Below are positions 1 to 7,765 of a stretch of DNA of 64,000 nt, piece by piece. This DNA is from a virus. Below the pieces are notes generated by a model. The model did not search any database. It saw only the letters and a program-made list of their open reading frames with translations, and was not told the DNA's origin. The translations under genes were made by a program, and so were the position numbers. Positions within the stretch are counted from its first letter, which is position 1. The number at the start of each line of letters is the position of its first letter. The DNA is taken from positions 21,419-85,418 of the IMG/VR virus record IMGVR_UViG_3300031673_000012; one strand, 5' to 3'.

Positions 1-1422
1 TGCTTGATAAGCAAGAACTCTAAGTTCAGCCTGAGAATAATCTAGTTGTAATATAAGTTTTCCTTTAGGGGCTACAAACATACGTTTAATATCACTAGAA
101 GTAGTATCACGTGGGATATTTTGCAGATTAGGATTACGACTACTAAGTCTACCAGTAACTGTACCATGCAATAAAAAACTTGCATGTACCCTATTATCAG
201 AAGTTAATCTTTCCCACATACCTACAATATAGGTAGAATTTAATTTCGTTAAACCCCTTAGCTCGAGAAGATCATTAATAAAACCAGAGTCATCTAATTC
301 CTTTAATTCAATCAACACTGCTTCATCCGTAGATGCAGTTTCAGTTTTCTTTCTAGTCTCTTTATTTTCAGTAAATTTTACTACATCAAATTTAAACCCA
401 TCCGGACTATCAAATAATAAATCTATCATTTGTTTAGGACTACCAAAATTTGTAGGAGCTACCATTTTTTGCTCTTTTTTATTAATGTAATCCCCAGCTA
501 TATATCGCGAAATTTTTTCCTCTCTTCTTTTTATAACCCTCTCATCATCATAACCTTGATTCCTAATAGTCCTGATTTCTTTTTTTAAATCAGAAATCAT
601 TTTTCTTTTAACAGATTCCATTCTGGATTTTTCATATTGAATTATAATAGGATTATTTCTTAATCTTTTTTCGCAATCAATAATTTTAATTTCATATATT
701 TTTATTAATTCCCTTAAATAATCCCTATCAATATTATTCCCCCGCCATTCCACTTCAGCAAGAACTCTAGAAGCCATCATCATCATATTCCTAAACAAAG
801 TATAAAAACCACTATCTATTAAACGCCTTTCAAAAAAAATCCATAATCTTAAACAAAGATCAGCATCAAAAGCACAGTATAAAGATAAATCCTTGAGAGG
901 AACATTAGACCAAAATTCTATTAATTTATCAATCCCAGCTTTAGCTGAAGGTTGTCCTGGTAAATCATAACCCGAAAATTTTGGAATAAAACGAGTTACC
1001 ATTTCTTTCAAACCATGAGGACGTTCCTCATCTAATAAATATTTAGCAAGCATAGTATCAAATATTCTTCCAACCATAATTATACCATACTTATACCACC
1101 AATTTATTTCAAATTTAATATTTTGACCAACTTTTATTATATCTGGGTTCTCAATAACTTCACGGCCAAAATATCTTAACACCAATTTCCATTTTTCATT
1201 TTTTAAAAAAGGGGATTCCTTATGAGCTAAAGGTATTATCCAAGCACTACCTGGTTGAAATGATACACCTAATATAGTAGGTTTACTACCCGGATACATA
1301 GCACTAGTTCCAGTAGATTCATAATCAGTAGAAGCATACTTTGTTTGTTTACAGTATACCACTAACTGTTTAAGTTCCTCCCAGTTCGTAACGAGTTTAT
1401 ATTTATAATTTAATGTCTTCAA
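1..1422 (-). CDS. polA: DNA polymerase I-like (family A), 5' part of gene
   Basis: This is the phage replicative or repair DNA polymerase, cut by the window edge so that about 474 N-terminal residues are visible. Near residue 27 the motif DYEST carries the Asp-x-Glu of a 3'-5' proofreading exonuclease. Further exonuclease signatures follow (FDTMLAKYLLDEE, then a tyrosine/aspartate region CAFDADL). The polymerase domain begins with TGRLSSRNPNLQNIPR, and motif A (DYSQAELRVLA) lies at the window edge. There is no 5'-nuclease domain, as is usual for phage versions. The start is inferred: an in-frame stop lies just upstream and the first usable codon is a TTG at 1422, preceded by AAAAGG. It overlaps the 3' end of the upstream gene by 20 bases, so the two are probably co-transcribed. 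Family assignment is secure; the TTG start is less so. Confidence 0.93.
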   Translation of the reverse strand, partial: MKTLNYKYKLVTNWEELKQLVVYCKQTKYASTDYESTGTSAMYPGSKPTILGVSFQPGSAWIIPLAHKESPFLKNEKWKLVLRYFGREVIENPDIIKVGQNIKFEINWWYKYGIIMVGRIFDTMLAKYLLDEERPHGLKEMVTRFIPKFSGYDLPGQPSAKAGIDKLIEFWSNVPLKDLSLYCAFDADLCLRLWIFFERRLIDSGFYTLFRNMMMMASRVLAEVEWRGNNIDRDYLRELIKIYEIKIIDCEKRLRNNPIIIQYEKSRMESVKRKMISDLKKEIRTIRNQGYDDERVIKRREEKISRYIAGDYINKKEQKMVAPTNFGSPKQMIDLLFDSPDGFKFDVVKFTENKETRKKTETASTDEAVLIELKELDDSGFINDLLELRGLTKLNSTYIVGMWERLTSDNRVHASFLLHGTVTGRLSSRNPNLQNIPRDTTSSDIKRMFVAPKGKLILQLDYSQAELRVLAYQA

Positions 1423-2119
1423 TACACCTTTTCAATGTTGGCCAATCTTTTTTATAAGCATGAAGAGAACCTATATTGTGGAATAAATAACCGGGTCTCA
1501 TTTCTATTTCAGCTGCTATATATAACATTAATCTCCAAGCTAAATAAACATCATTACCGAAATGGGTTACCACATCTGCGCTACGTTGATTATATATAAG
1601 GTTAACTTTATTATCTCTAATAAGTACCTGATAATACATAGAACATGGGATTCTTTTTTTACCCCCCAAATTAAGGGAGTCTATTTGAGCATTCCATATT
1701 GAGATAATAGCCTGTCTAGAATCAGGATTACATCGTAATTCTTTTACAACAGCATTTATTGAGAACCGCATTCTATTATTATAGGAATAATCAAATCTAC
1801 CTTCTTCATTAAGAAATTCTTTCCAAATATATTCTCTTAATTTCCAAGCTAAACCAGGATTTATATAATTAGGATCAATCCTATCAGCAAATTCTGCATC
1901 TGCCCATGTTCTAGCTTTTGGATCAGCAAAAAATAAATAATCAACCTTATAAAGATTGGTTAAAGAATAAGAATAATTAGTTATTTCCCTTGTAGAATAG
2001 TTATCATCATCCTTTACTATCTTATTTTGCATAGAATAAGGATGTACAATATGCCCCATCTCCCATACCTCACGAAAGATTTCTGACATAAGTTCATAAC
2101 AATTAGAATAAATTCTCAT
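1403..2119 (-). CDS. Thymidylate synthase / dCMP hydroxymethylase-like enzyme
   Basis: The 238-residue protein belongs to the thymidylate synthase superfamily, whose members transfer a one-carbon unit from methylene-tetrahydrofolate to C5 of a pyrimidine nucleotide. Visible signatures are NPDSRQAIISIWN (phosphate-binding SR), the nucleophile Cys159 in RIPCSMYYQ, and QRSADV at 178-183. In thymidylate synthase, six residues after QRSADV comes the Asn that selects dUMP. Here that position is Asp190 (FGNDVYLAW). T4-type dCMP hydroxymethylase also has Asp at this place, so the substrate may be dCMP and the product 5-hydroxymethyl-dCMP. That is inference: family membership is clear, substrate is not. 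The gene follows groES directly, overlapping by one base, and is followed by the polymerase gene. A dUTPase/dCTPase-like gene lies upstream in the same operon. Confidence 0.85.
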   Translation of the reverse strand: MRIYSNCYELMSEIFREVWEMGHIVHPYSMQNKIVKDDDNYSTREITNYSYSLTNLYKVDYLFFADPKARTWADAEFADRIDPNYINPGLAWKLREYIWKEFLNEEGRFDYSYNNRMRFSINAVVKELRCNPDSRQAIISIWNAQIDSLNLGGKKRIPCSMYYQVLIRDNKVNLIYNQRSADVVTHFGNDVYLAWRLMLYIAAEIEMRPGYLFHNIGSLHAYKKDWPTLKRCIEDIKL

Positions 2120-2430
2120 TAGTCTATTAATCTTACAATAGCCATAATATCCAACTGGTTCATGATTTTATAAACCTGTTCTCCATAAGGATTAATATTA
2201 AGTTTAACTTCTACCCCAGCATACTGACTATATATTACTTTTTGACCCACAGAATATTCCATAGGGTTATCACTAGACCCAGTTCCAGTAACAATTACTT
2301 CAGCCACTTCAGGCTTATTATCTGCAACAGAAGGAGGAATAATAATCCCCGATTCTCGAAGAGTAGCTTTTTGTTTTTCCGGGAGTACTATTACCCTTTG
2401 TTCAGCAGGATAAATTAACATTTTCTTCAT
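2119..2430 (-). CDS. groES: GroES-type co-chaperonin
   Basis: The 103-residue protein matches the 10 kDa co-chaperonin family that caps the host GroEL ring. It shows the family layout: an N-terminal strand (RVIVLPEKQKATLRESGIIIP) leading to the mobile loop, a conserved VAEVIVTGTG strand, the Gly-rich VGQKVIYSQYAGVEV turn and the C-terminal MNQLDIMAIV strand. Its length is close to that of bacterial GroES. By analogy with T4 gp31 it may replace the host co-chaperonin to fold the large capsid protein encoded at 46773-47873. It sits in the replication/nucleotide operon, with its stop overlapping the start of the next gene. No GroEL gene is visible in the window. Confidence 0.9.
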   Translation of the reverse strand: MKKMLIYPAEQRVIVLPEKQKATLRESGIIIPPSVADNKPEVAEVIVTGTGSSDNPMEYSVGQKVIYSQYAGVEVKLNINPYGEQVYKIMNQLDIMAIVRLID

Positions 2431-2460
2431 AATCTTTTAATTTTAAATAGTATATAGGAT

Positions 2461-3213
2461 TCAAAGTAATAATTCTTTTGCCTTAAGAGAAGTAGTTTCT
2501 ACTTTCTGAATTCTTTTTACAGCTCGAAGATGAACTTTATAAGCTATTTTCATCGATTCTGGTTTTTGAAATTTTTCAAGTATATCCATAATCTTTTTTT
2601 CCATAATACTATGATCAGGATTAATAAATGTAATTAAAGATTTATGATTATGATACATTACAAAATTCTCTGCAGTAATATAAAGATTACTACAATATAA
2701 TTTAATACTTACACTAATTTGTGGCCCATAAATATACTCAGCAATTCTTTGTACTAAAAGGAAATCCATAAGTAATCTTTTAGTTACTTCTGATGATCTG
2801 ATATTAATTATAATAATAGGATTATCTTGTGTATACCTTCGTTGGAATACCAAAGAGATTAAACAACCATGTCCAGAACCATGAGTATTAGAAAATTTAA
2901 AAGCTAAATTATAATTTTGTGTTTTCTTTTTTTCCCTCTCTAATATTTCGCTTTTAACCAAATCAAGCATATTCATATCAATATAGTTACTCTTAAGAAT
3001 ACTCCACTTCTGTTTTTTATAACCAAACATTAATCCAAAATTAAATTCTGGATCAACCCAAGCTTTATTTATCTCCATAAAATGATCATAAGAAATCATT
3101 TGTGGTCCGTTACGAACACCACCCCTATTTTTAATCCGCCTTTCCTGTGTGGCTAGGAACTCATTAATCCATTCCCAGCATTCTTGACTAGTAGCATGTT
3201 TACTTTTAATCAC
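2461..3213 (-). CDS. Divergent thymidylate synthase-fold-like protein (putative)
   Basis: This 250-residue protein has no obvious standard annotation, but its C-terminal half resembles the neighbouring thymidylate synthase-like enzyme. A Cys (residue 117, GHGCLISLVF) is followed 22 residues later by Arg139-Ser140-Ser-Glu142-Val, and Asp150 lies 11 residues after that Arg. In the neighbour the spacing is Cys159, Arg179-Ser-Ala-Asp-Val and Asp190, so the Arg-to-Asp distance is identical. Both then continue with a helix ending in an Arg and a Tyr-Ile pair. The SRR-like phosphate motif was not found. It could be a second pyrimidine hydroxymethylase/methylase or a non-catalytic partner; these are inferences. 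Its 5' end overlaps the dUTPase-like gene by one base. Confidence 0.5.
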   Translation of the reverse strand: MIKSKHATSQECWEWINEFLATQERRIKNRGGVRNGPQMISYDHFMEINKAWVDPEFNFGLMFGYKKQKWSILKSNYIDMNMLDLVKSEILEREKKKTQNYNLAFKFSNTHGSGHGCLISLVFQRRYTQDNPIIIINIRSSEVTKRLLMDFLLVQRIAEYIYGPQISVSIKLYCSNLYITAENFVMYHNHKSLITFINPDHSIMEKKIMDILEKFQKPESMKIAYKVHLRAVKRIQKVETTSLKAKELLL

Positions 3214-4019
3214 TAATATTTTGATTTAATGCGGAATTGGTTCACCTTATTTTTTTTATAATAAATTTCATAAAGAGATTCTGGAGTAAACCCAGCAAAA
3301 TAAAAGAATTTAAATAAGGCTAAAGTAGTATCTCTTATAGCCACCTCATATTGTCTGGTATCAGTCATCATCTCAGTTTGTTTCCAGGGTTTATTTTTAA
3401 GAGTATTTCTAGCTATTTGAAGATGGTAAGTTATATCCCAAAGATACTGTTTCATTATATCCCTTCTATTACTCCCCAATTGTCTTCCACCCCTAAGAAA
3501 TTCGTCTTCAAGCATGTGATCCTTTATTACCCATCTACATGGAATTTTCTTTGCAGCAACTTCTGAGTTAACTACCAAGCCCCCAAAATCATACCATGAT
3601 TTAAATAAATCAGATACCACAACGTATTCATCCATAACATAGGATAACCAATTCTCAAGTATTTCTGTTTCATAACCAGAATAAAGCATTAATTCCAACC
3701 AAAAATGAATGGCATCTGAAATTTCTTCATTAAAATTTTGTAAATGAGGGATCATTTCTTTTTCATCTATTCCCTGATGAAACATGTCCATCATGATTAA
3801 ATAAGATTCAAAACCTTCACCGAGTTCCTCAATAATCCTACCAGTAAAATCTTTTATCAATACCTGAGATTCCCGAGTATTAATATCAACAGGATAAAAA
3901 GGTAAATGTCCTTCTATCCCAGCATAATGATCTATAAGTACTTTTTGTAGATCAAAGATATCCTTAAAGGCTGATGCTCCAGGATATTTTACATTTTCTC
4001 TAATGTCTCGTACATCCAT
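3213..4019 (-). CDS. All-alpha dUTPase/dCTPase-like NTP pyrophosphohydrolase
   Basis: The 268-residue protein fits the all-alpha NTP pyrophosphohydrolase superfamily (dimeric dUTPase/MazG type). The metal-binding signature is seen as EELGE (residues 64-68, ExxE-like EExxE) followed by EISD (99-102, ExxD) on the next helix. The C terminus (LYEIYYKKNKVNQFRI) resembles the Lys/Asn/Arg-rich C-terminal helix of dimeric dUTPases. Such enzymes hydrolyse dUTP, and in T4-like phages (gp56) also dCTP, giving the monophosphate plus pyrophosphate. In this operon the product would feed the thymidylate synthase/dCMP hydroxymethylase-like enzyme two genes downstream and would also remove unmodified dCTP or dUTP. 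Family confidence is good; dUTP versus dCTP preference cannot be read from the sequence. Confidence 0.75.
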   Translation of the reverse strand: MDVRDIRENVKYPGASAFKDIFDLQKVLIDHYAGIEGHLPFYPVDINTRESQVLIKDFTGRIIEELGEGFESYLIMMDMFHQGIDEKEMIPHLQNFNEEISDAIHFWLELMLYSGYETEILENWLSYVMDEYVVVSDLFKSWYDFGGLVVNSEVAAKKIPCRWVIKDHMLEDEFLRGGRQLGSNRRDIMKQYLWDITYHLQIARNTLKNKPWKQTEMMTDTRQYEVAIRDTTLALFKFFYFAGFTPESLYEIYYKKNKVNQFRIKSKY

Positions 4020-4024
4020 AATAA

Positions 4025-4423
4025 TTAATTTTGATCATAAATTTGTTTGATTATATTTTTGGGTAAATTTAACTCATGAGCAACAAGAATTATGGTTTTT
4101 AATCTTTTATACCCTTTTTTCTTATACTCCTCAATGATTCCTTTTACTCGTTCTTTTTTCTTTAATATTTCCTCATCTGCTTCTTCAATATCCTTAAATC
4201 TTTGTTTAGATTCTATTTCAATCCTTTCCTTATGTAATCCCTGAGCCTTAACTATTGCACAAAAATCTGCATCACCACACTCTTTACATTCTGCAGCAAG
4301 TAAATCATGATACTTTCCAAAACATGGATCATCATCAGACCCCAAAGATAATACATCTAATGGTTTTAAAAAATCATAATCATCTTTATTTATTTCTTCT
4401 CTTGGTGTTCTTTCTTTTGCCAT
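4025..4423 (-). CDS. Small protein with Cys cluster and coiled coil, unknown function
   Basis: The 132-residue protein is not recognised. Around residues 34-56 it has four cysteines (PCFGK, then ECKECGD, then FCAIV) that could bind zinc or an iron-sulphur cluster. After this comes a long charged helix rich in Lys and Glu, and then a C-terminal segment that could form a small helical domain (HELNLPKNIIKQIY). It lies between the helicase gene and the dUTPase-like gene with short spacers, so it is probably expressed with the replication genes. A role in DNA or RNA binding is possible but not shown. Confidence 0.6.
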   Translation of the reverse strand: MAKERTPREEINKDDYDFLKPLDVLSLGSDDDPCFGKYHDLLAAECKECGDADFCAIVKAQGLHKERIEIESKQRFKDIEEADEEILKKKERVKGIIEEYKKKGYKRLKTIILVAHELNLPKNIIKQIYDQN

Positions 4424-4449
4424 ATTAATTATTTATAATTAATAGTCTT

Positions 4450-5856
4450 TTAAGATTTCCAGAGTTCTATCACCTTAAACCTCTGGTGTTTATAATATTG
4501 CAATCTATGTTTACTATGTCTTTTAAGATAGTATCCATCATCCCAAAAATCCTCATAATAAACTTTTTTCTTAGATTTATGAATCCTGATAGCTCGACCA
4601 ATTAATTGTAAAGCATTGATTTGAGAATCTCCACCAGCTGCATTCTGCATATATTTTATCAATGGCATATTCTGACCAAGTTTTACTATTAAAGAAGAAA
4701 TAAGAATATCAATTTTACCATCTTTAAAACGATCCAAAATTTCCTTTCTATTTCTAATTTTATGATGAATGAATTCGATACTATATTTATTTCCAAATCT
4801 AATTTGGAAACTATGATAAAGTCTCTCAATATGTTCATGATATTTTCCAACAATAAGAATCGGATAGCATCCACGCTGTAAATAAAAATCTGCCCTTTGC
4901 ATTGACATCCGAGTTCGTTCACAGGATAAAGTAATTCCTTCTCTATATTCTGCATCATAATCACCTCCTATTATAACTTTAGTATTTCCTTTAACTATTT
5001 TAATTATAATAGGAGTAGAAAATCCCATATACATAAGTTTAATATTAGATATGGTATAAGTTATTTCCCCAAAAAAAGATCTAACATCCATATTCTTAGT
5101 TTGATCTTTATGCCCAAAAGCAGTACCTGATAACCCAACTCTGATAACTGTATTATATAAAGTTGTGACTACCTTTTTATTTGTTGCACTAGTTATCAAA
5201 TGGCATTCATCAAAGATAACCATATTATATCTAGCTAGTTTATGAGAAAATTCACTTAATCTATTTCGTAAAGTAGGAGTCATACATACCATAATATCCG
5301 CCCATTTAATATTTTGCCCTTGCATATACCCCCATTTATCCCCAAACATTTTAGGCATATCATCTAAAAACTGTTGATATAAATCTTTATTATTAACCAA
5401 TATCAAAGCTCTTGCTTCAGGAAATGATTTATAAATCATAGCAGCTATTAAAGTTTTTCCCGCATTAGTAGCTGCTCCGATAATACCCCTTTGAAATTGT
5501 ATTCCACCTACTTCATTATATATTATACTTTTTACTGCTTTTACCTGATAATCTCTAGCTTTAAACTCACCTACTTTTATAGGTATCTCATTAAATTCTA
5601 GTACATTACGTCTATCTATTATATCATATTCTTCTTTATATTTTTCTATTAAACTAATAACCATAGGAAAAAGTCCAGTCTTACTATACCCTTGATCGGT
5701 TAAATATTTGATCTTACCATCCCATCCAGGTTCCATATAAGGACGAAGATACCATTGATTTGGGTGTCTGACTTTCATATCTTCATACACTTTATTCAAT
5801 ACTTTCATATTCCCCGAAAGTTTAAATTTATTATTATTTAATTCTATCCGAATCAT
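4450..5856 (-). CDS. DEAD/DEAH-box helicase, UvsW-like
   Basis: The 468-residue protein is a superfamily 2 helicase, probably an ATP-driven enzyme that remodels branched DNA during replication and recombination, like T4 UvsW. Motif order is complete: a DYQ-type Q motif (RDYQVKAV, about 101-108), Walker A GAATNAGKT (127-135), motif II DECH (216-219), motif III SGTA (243-246) and motif VI QLIGRAIRIHKSKK near 431. The first 90 residues form a separate N-terminal domain with WDGKIKYL, like the substrate-binding domain of UvsW. The start ATG overlaps the end of the upstream 73-residue gene by 23 bases. Superfamily assignment is firm; UvsW equivalence is by layout. Confidence 0.88.
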   Translation of the reverse strand: MIRIELNNNKFKLSGNMKVLNKVYEDMKVRHPNQWYLRPYMEPGWDGKIKYLTDQGYSKTGLFPMVISLIEKYKEEYDIIDRRNVLEFNEIPIKVGEFKARDYQVKAVKSIIYNEVGGIQFQRGIIGAATNAGKTLIAAMIYKSFPEARALILVNNKDLYQQFLDDMPKMFGDKWGYMQGQNIKWADIMVCMTPTLRNRLSEFSHKLARYNMVIFDECHLITSATNKKVVTTLYNTVIRVGLSGTAFGHKDQTKNMDVRSFFGEITYTISNIKLMYMGFSTPIIIKIVKGNTKVIIGGDYDAEYREGITLSCERTRMSMQRADFYLQRGCYPILIVGKYHEHIERLYHSFQIRFGNKYSIEFIHHKIRNRKEILDRFKDGKIDILISSLIVKLGQNMPLIKYMQNAAGGDSQINALQLIGRAIRIHKSKKKVYYEDFWDDGYYLKRHSKHRLQYYKHQRFKVIELWKS

Positions 5857-6055
5857 TCCTTATTTTATATTCTTCAAGATTTTTTATCAATATTTTATTA
5901 TCTTTTAACCATTTCACTACTTCTTTTTCTGTCGTATCCGAATTTCTTGAAAGACAATAGATTAATATATTCCTACCTTCTTCATAATAAATAGCTGTAT
6001 TTTTTATACTACTCTGTAATCTATTAAAAGCCATTTCAATTGCAAACGATTTCAT
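5834..6055 (-). CDS. Small hypothetical protein
   Basis: The 73-residue protein is not recognised. It is mostly helical in appearance, with a Lys/Asp-rich second half (EKEVVKWLKDNKILIK). The gene is wedged between two larger ones and overlaps both: its ATG overlaps the stop of the gene upstream and its 3' end overlaps the helicase start by 23 bases. This tight packing supports it being real and translationally coupled to the helicase. Confidence 0.6.
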   Translation of the reverse strand: MKSFAIEMAFNRLQSSIKNTAIYYEEGRNILIYCLSRNSDTTEKEVVKWLKDNKILIKNLEEYKIRNDSDRIK

Positions 6056-6837
6056 TTTTTATTAACTTTAATACCATGTGTAAAGCAATACCTAATCACT
6101 CTTTCAATTGCTTTAGTCCCCACTAACTGTGTTGGGTGGGGTATTCCTTTAGAAAAATCAAACCCATCAAATTGAGCTTGCATATATATTTTAACTGACA
6201 CATTTAATTTTTCAGCCTGTTCTCTAGCCCTTACAAACCAAACATATCTTTCTGGTAATTGTTCTAAAACATCATGCATACCTGTATTTTCAATAACCCT
6301 CTGAGCATAAGCTCTATACATTAAGTTTGTCATTTCTGTATCCTTATCTTTTTCTATTTCCAACATAGCTTGATAAGTCTCATAAATTCCCTCATACATT
6401 ACAGGAAATTTATTTATATTAAATTTTTTCATCTTAGATAACCCTATCTGTATATATTTTAAAAAACCATATCTACGAGTAAGGTTAAATTCATTAGTAA
6501 AATTTAAGGCGTGAGCAGTTATTTCTTTAAGAACCCCCCAATCTCTACTACCAACTTTAATTGGAGTTATCCCTCGGTGTTTCATTCTCTTTCGAGTAGC
6601 ATAAATTAATTGGGCAAGAAGATCTGCATCACGCCTTGATGATTGAACTAATCTTTTAGCTTTCTTTTCCATGTGTTCTGTACTAATAGAAATAGTTCTT
6701 GTATGTAAAGAATAAGGTTTTGCTATAAAGAAAAATTTATTAGTTAATCCTTCGATATCTACTCCAATAGGCATTAACTCTTTCATAAGATTAAAAAAAT
6801 CTTTTTTGGTTATATGTATACTTGGTTCACGATGCAT
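6052..6837 (-). CDS. Hypothetical protein of the replication operon
   Basis: The 261-residue protein is not recognised. It is strongly basic in its first half (EKKAKRLVQSSRRD, TRKRMKHRG) and looks largely helical, which would suit nucleic-acid binding. No catalytic motif was seen. It overlaps the primase gene by 11 bases at its start and the 73-residue gene by four bases at its end. Its place between the primase and helicase genes suggests a replication accessory role, for example as loader or single-strand-binding partner, but this is only context. Confidence 0.6.
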   Translation of the reverse strand: MHREPSIHITKKDFFNLMKELMPIGVDIEGLTNKFFFIAKPYSLHTRTISISTEHMEKKAKRLVQSSRRDADLLAQLIYATRKRMKHRGITPIKVGSRDWGVLKEITAHALNFTNEFNLTRRYGFLKYIQIGLSKMKKFNINKFPVMYEGIYETYQAMLEIEKDKDTEMTNLMYRAYAQRVIENTGMHDVLEQLPERYVWFVRAREQAEKLNVSVKIYMQAQFDGFDFSKGIPHPTQLVGTKAIERVIRYCFTHGIKVNKK

Positions 6838-7765
6838 GTTTCATCTTTATTAAATCATTATAATTTAACCACCGAGATCTATTCACATATCGTAATGTTC
6901 TTTTTTGTCCTATATCATTTACATCCTTACCTTCTGGTAATTCAATAAGTTTCAAATTTTTATGATAAGTTAATTCTAATGATACTTTAATGGCATCCTC
7001 CATAGCATCTGGATCAAGTAATATAATAACATTCTCAACATCTGATTTGATCAACATAGAAATCTGATAATGTGATATCTTCTTACCACCTGTTGCTACT
7101 CCCTGATCTCCCATTGTCTGAGCATTAATGACCCCTTCTACTAAATATATAGTTTGGTATAAAGCAAGAGCATCTATATTATACATAATAAGAGATTTAC
7201 CTAATCCAAAATCCTCTATCTTAGGATTCATATACTTAGGACCCATACCTACAAATCTTCTACCATTAAAATATATTAATTTACCACCTGCATAAAATGG
7301 TATTATTATATAACCAAAATAATCCCCTCTAGTCCCATAACCCCAACCTTTATATGCCATCTCTTCTGGATCAAATCCCCTTCCACTTACATAATTTCTT
7401 GCAGTCTTTGCTAACCTACTATCTCCTAATACCAAACTCTTAAATCCATCTGGTAATACAGTATCTATTCTTTCAATCCTTTCAATTATAGGTTCTAAGT
7501 ATTCCCTTCCTTCATACGCTTCAAGATAATTCCAAGTCTCTTGAAAATTTGAAAATCCTTCCATATCCATTACTAATCTAACAGGTGAAGGATGAAATCC
7601 GCATACAAAACAATTAGTTCTATTCCGTGAAAGGTTCATTCCAAATTTATCTATTCTTCCACAGTCAGGACAATTACCCTTTAACCATCCTCTACGGTAT
7701 TCCCTTAACCCCAATCTTTTTAGAGCATACGAATAAAGCTTAGTTCTTATAATTTTATTCAGCAT
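6827..7765 (-). CDS. DnaG-like DNA primase with zinc finger and TOPRIM domain
   Basis: The 312-residue protein makes RNA primers at the replication fork. Residues 32-55 hold a four-Cys zinc finger (CPDC ... CFVC), as in CHC2-type primases, followed by a core region with YIIIPFYAGGKLIYFNGRR. The TOPRIM domain has the catalytic Glu210 (LVEGVINA) and the metal-binding pair Asp251-Pro-Asp253 (LLDPDA). At 312 residues it is shorter than bacterial DnaG and lacks an obvious DnaB-interaction domain, as in many phages. It overlaps the DnaB-like helicase gene by 11 bases, so primase and helicase are co-expressed. Confidence 0.88.
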   Translation of the reverse strand: MLNKIIRTKLYSYALKRLGLREYRRGWLKGNCPDCGRIDKFGMNLSRNRTNCFVCGFHPSPVRLVMDMEGFSNFQETWNYLEAYEGREYLEPIIERIERIDTVLPDGFKSLVLGDSRLAKTARNYVSGRGFDPEEMAYKGWGYGTRGDYFGYIIIPFYAGGKLIYFNGRRFVGMGPKYMNPKIEDFGLGKSLIMYNIDALALYQTIYLVEGVINAQTMGDQGVATGGKKISHYQISMLIKSDVENVIILLDPDAMEDAIKVSLELTYHKNLKLIELPEGKDVNDIGQKRTLRYVNRSRWLNYNDLIKMKHAS

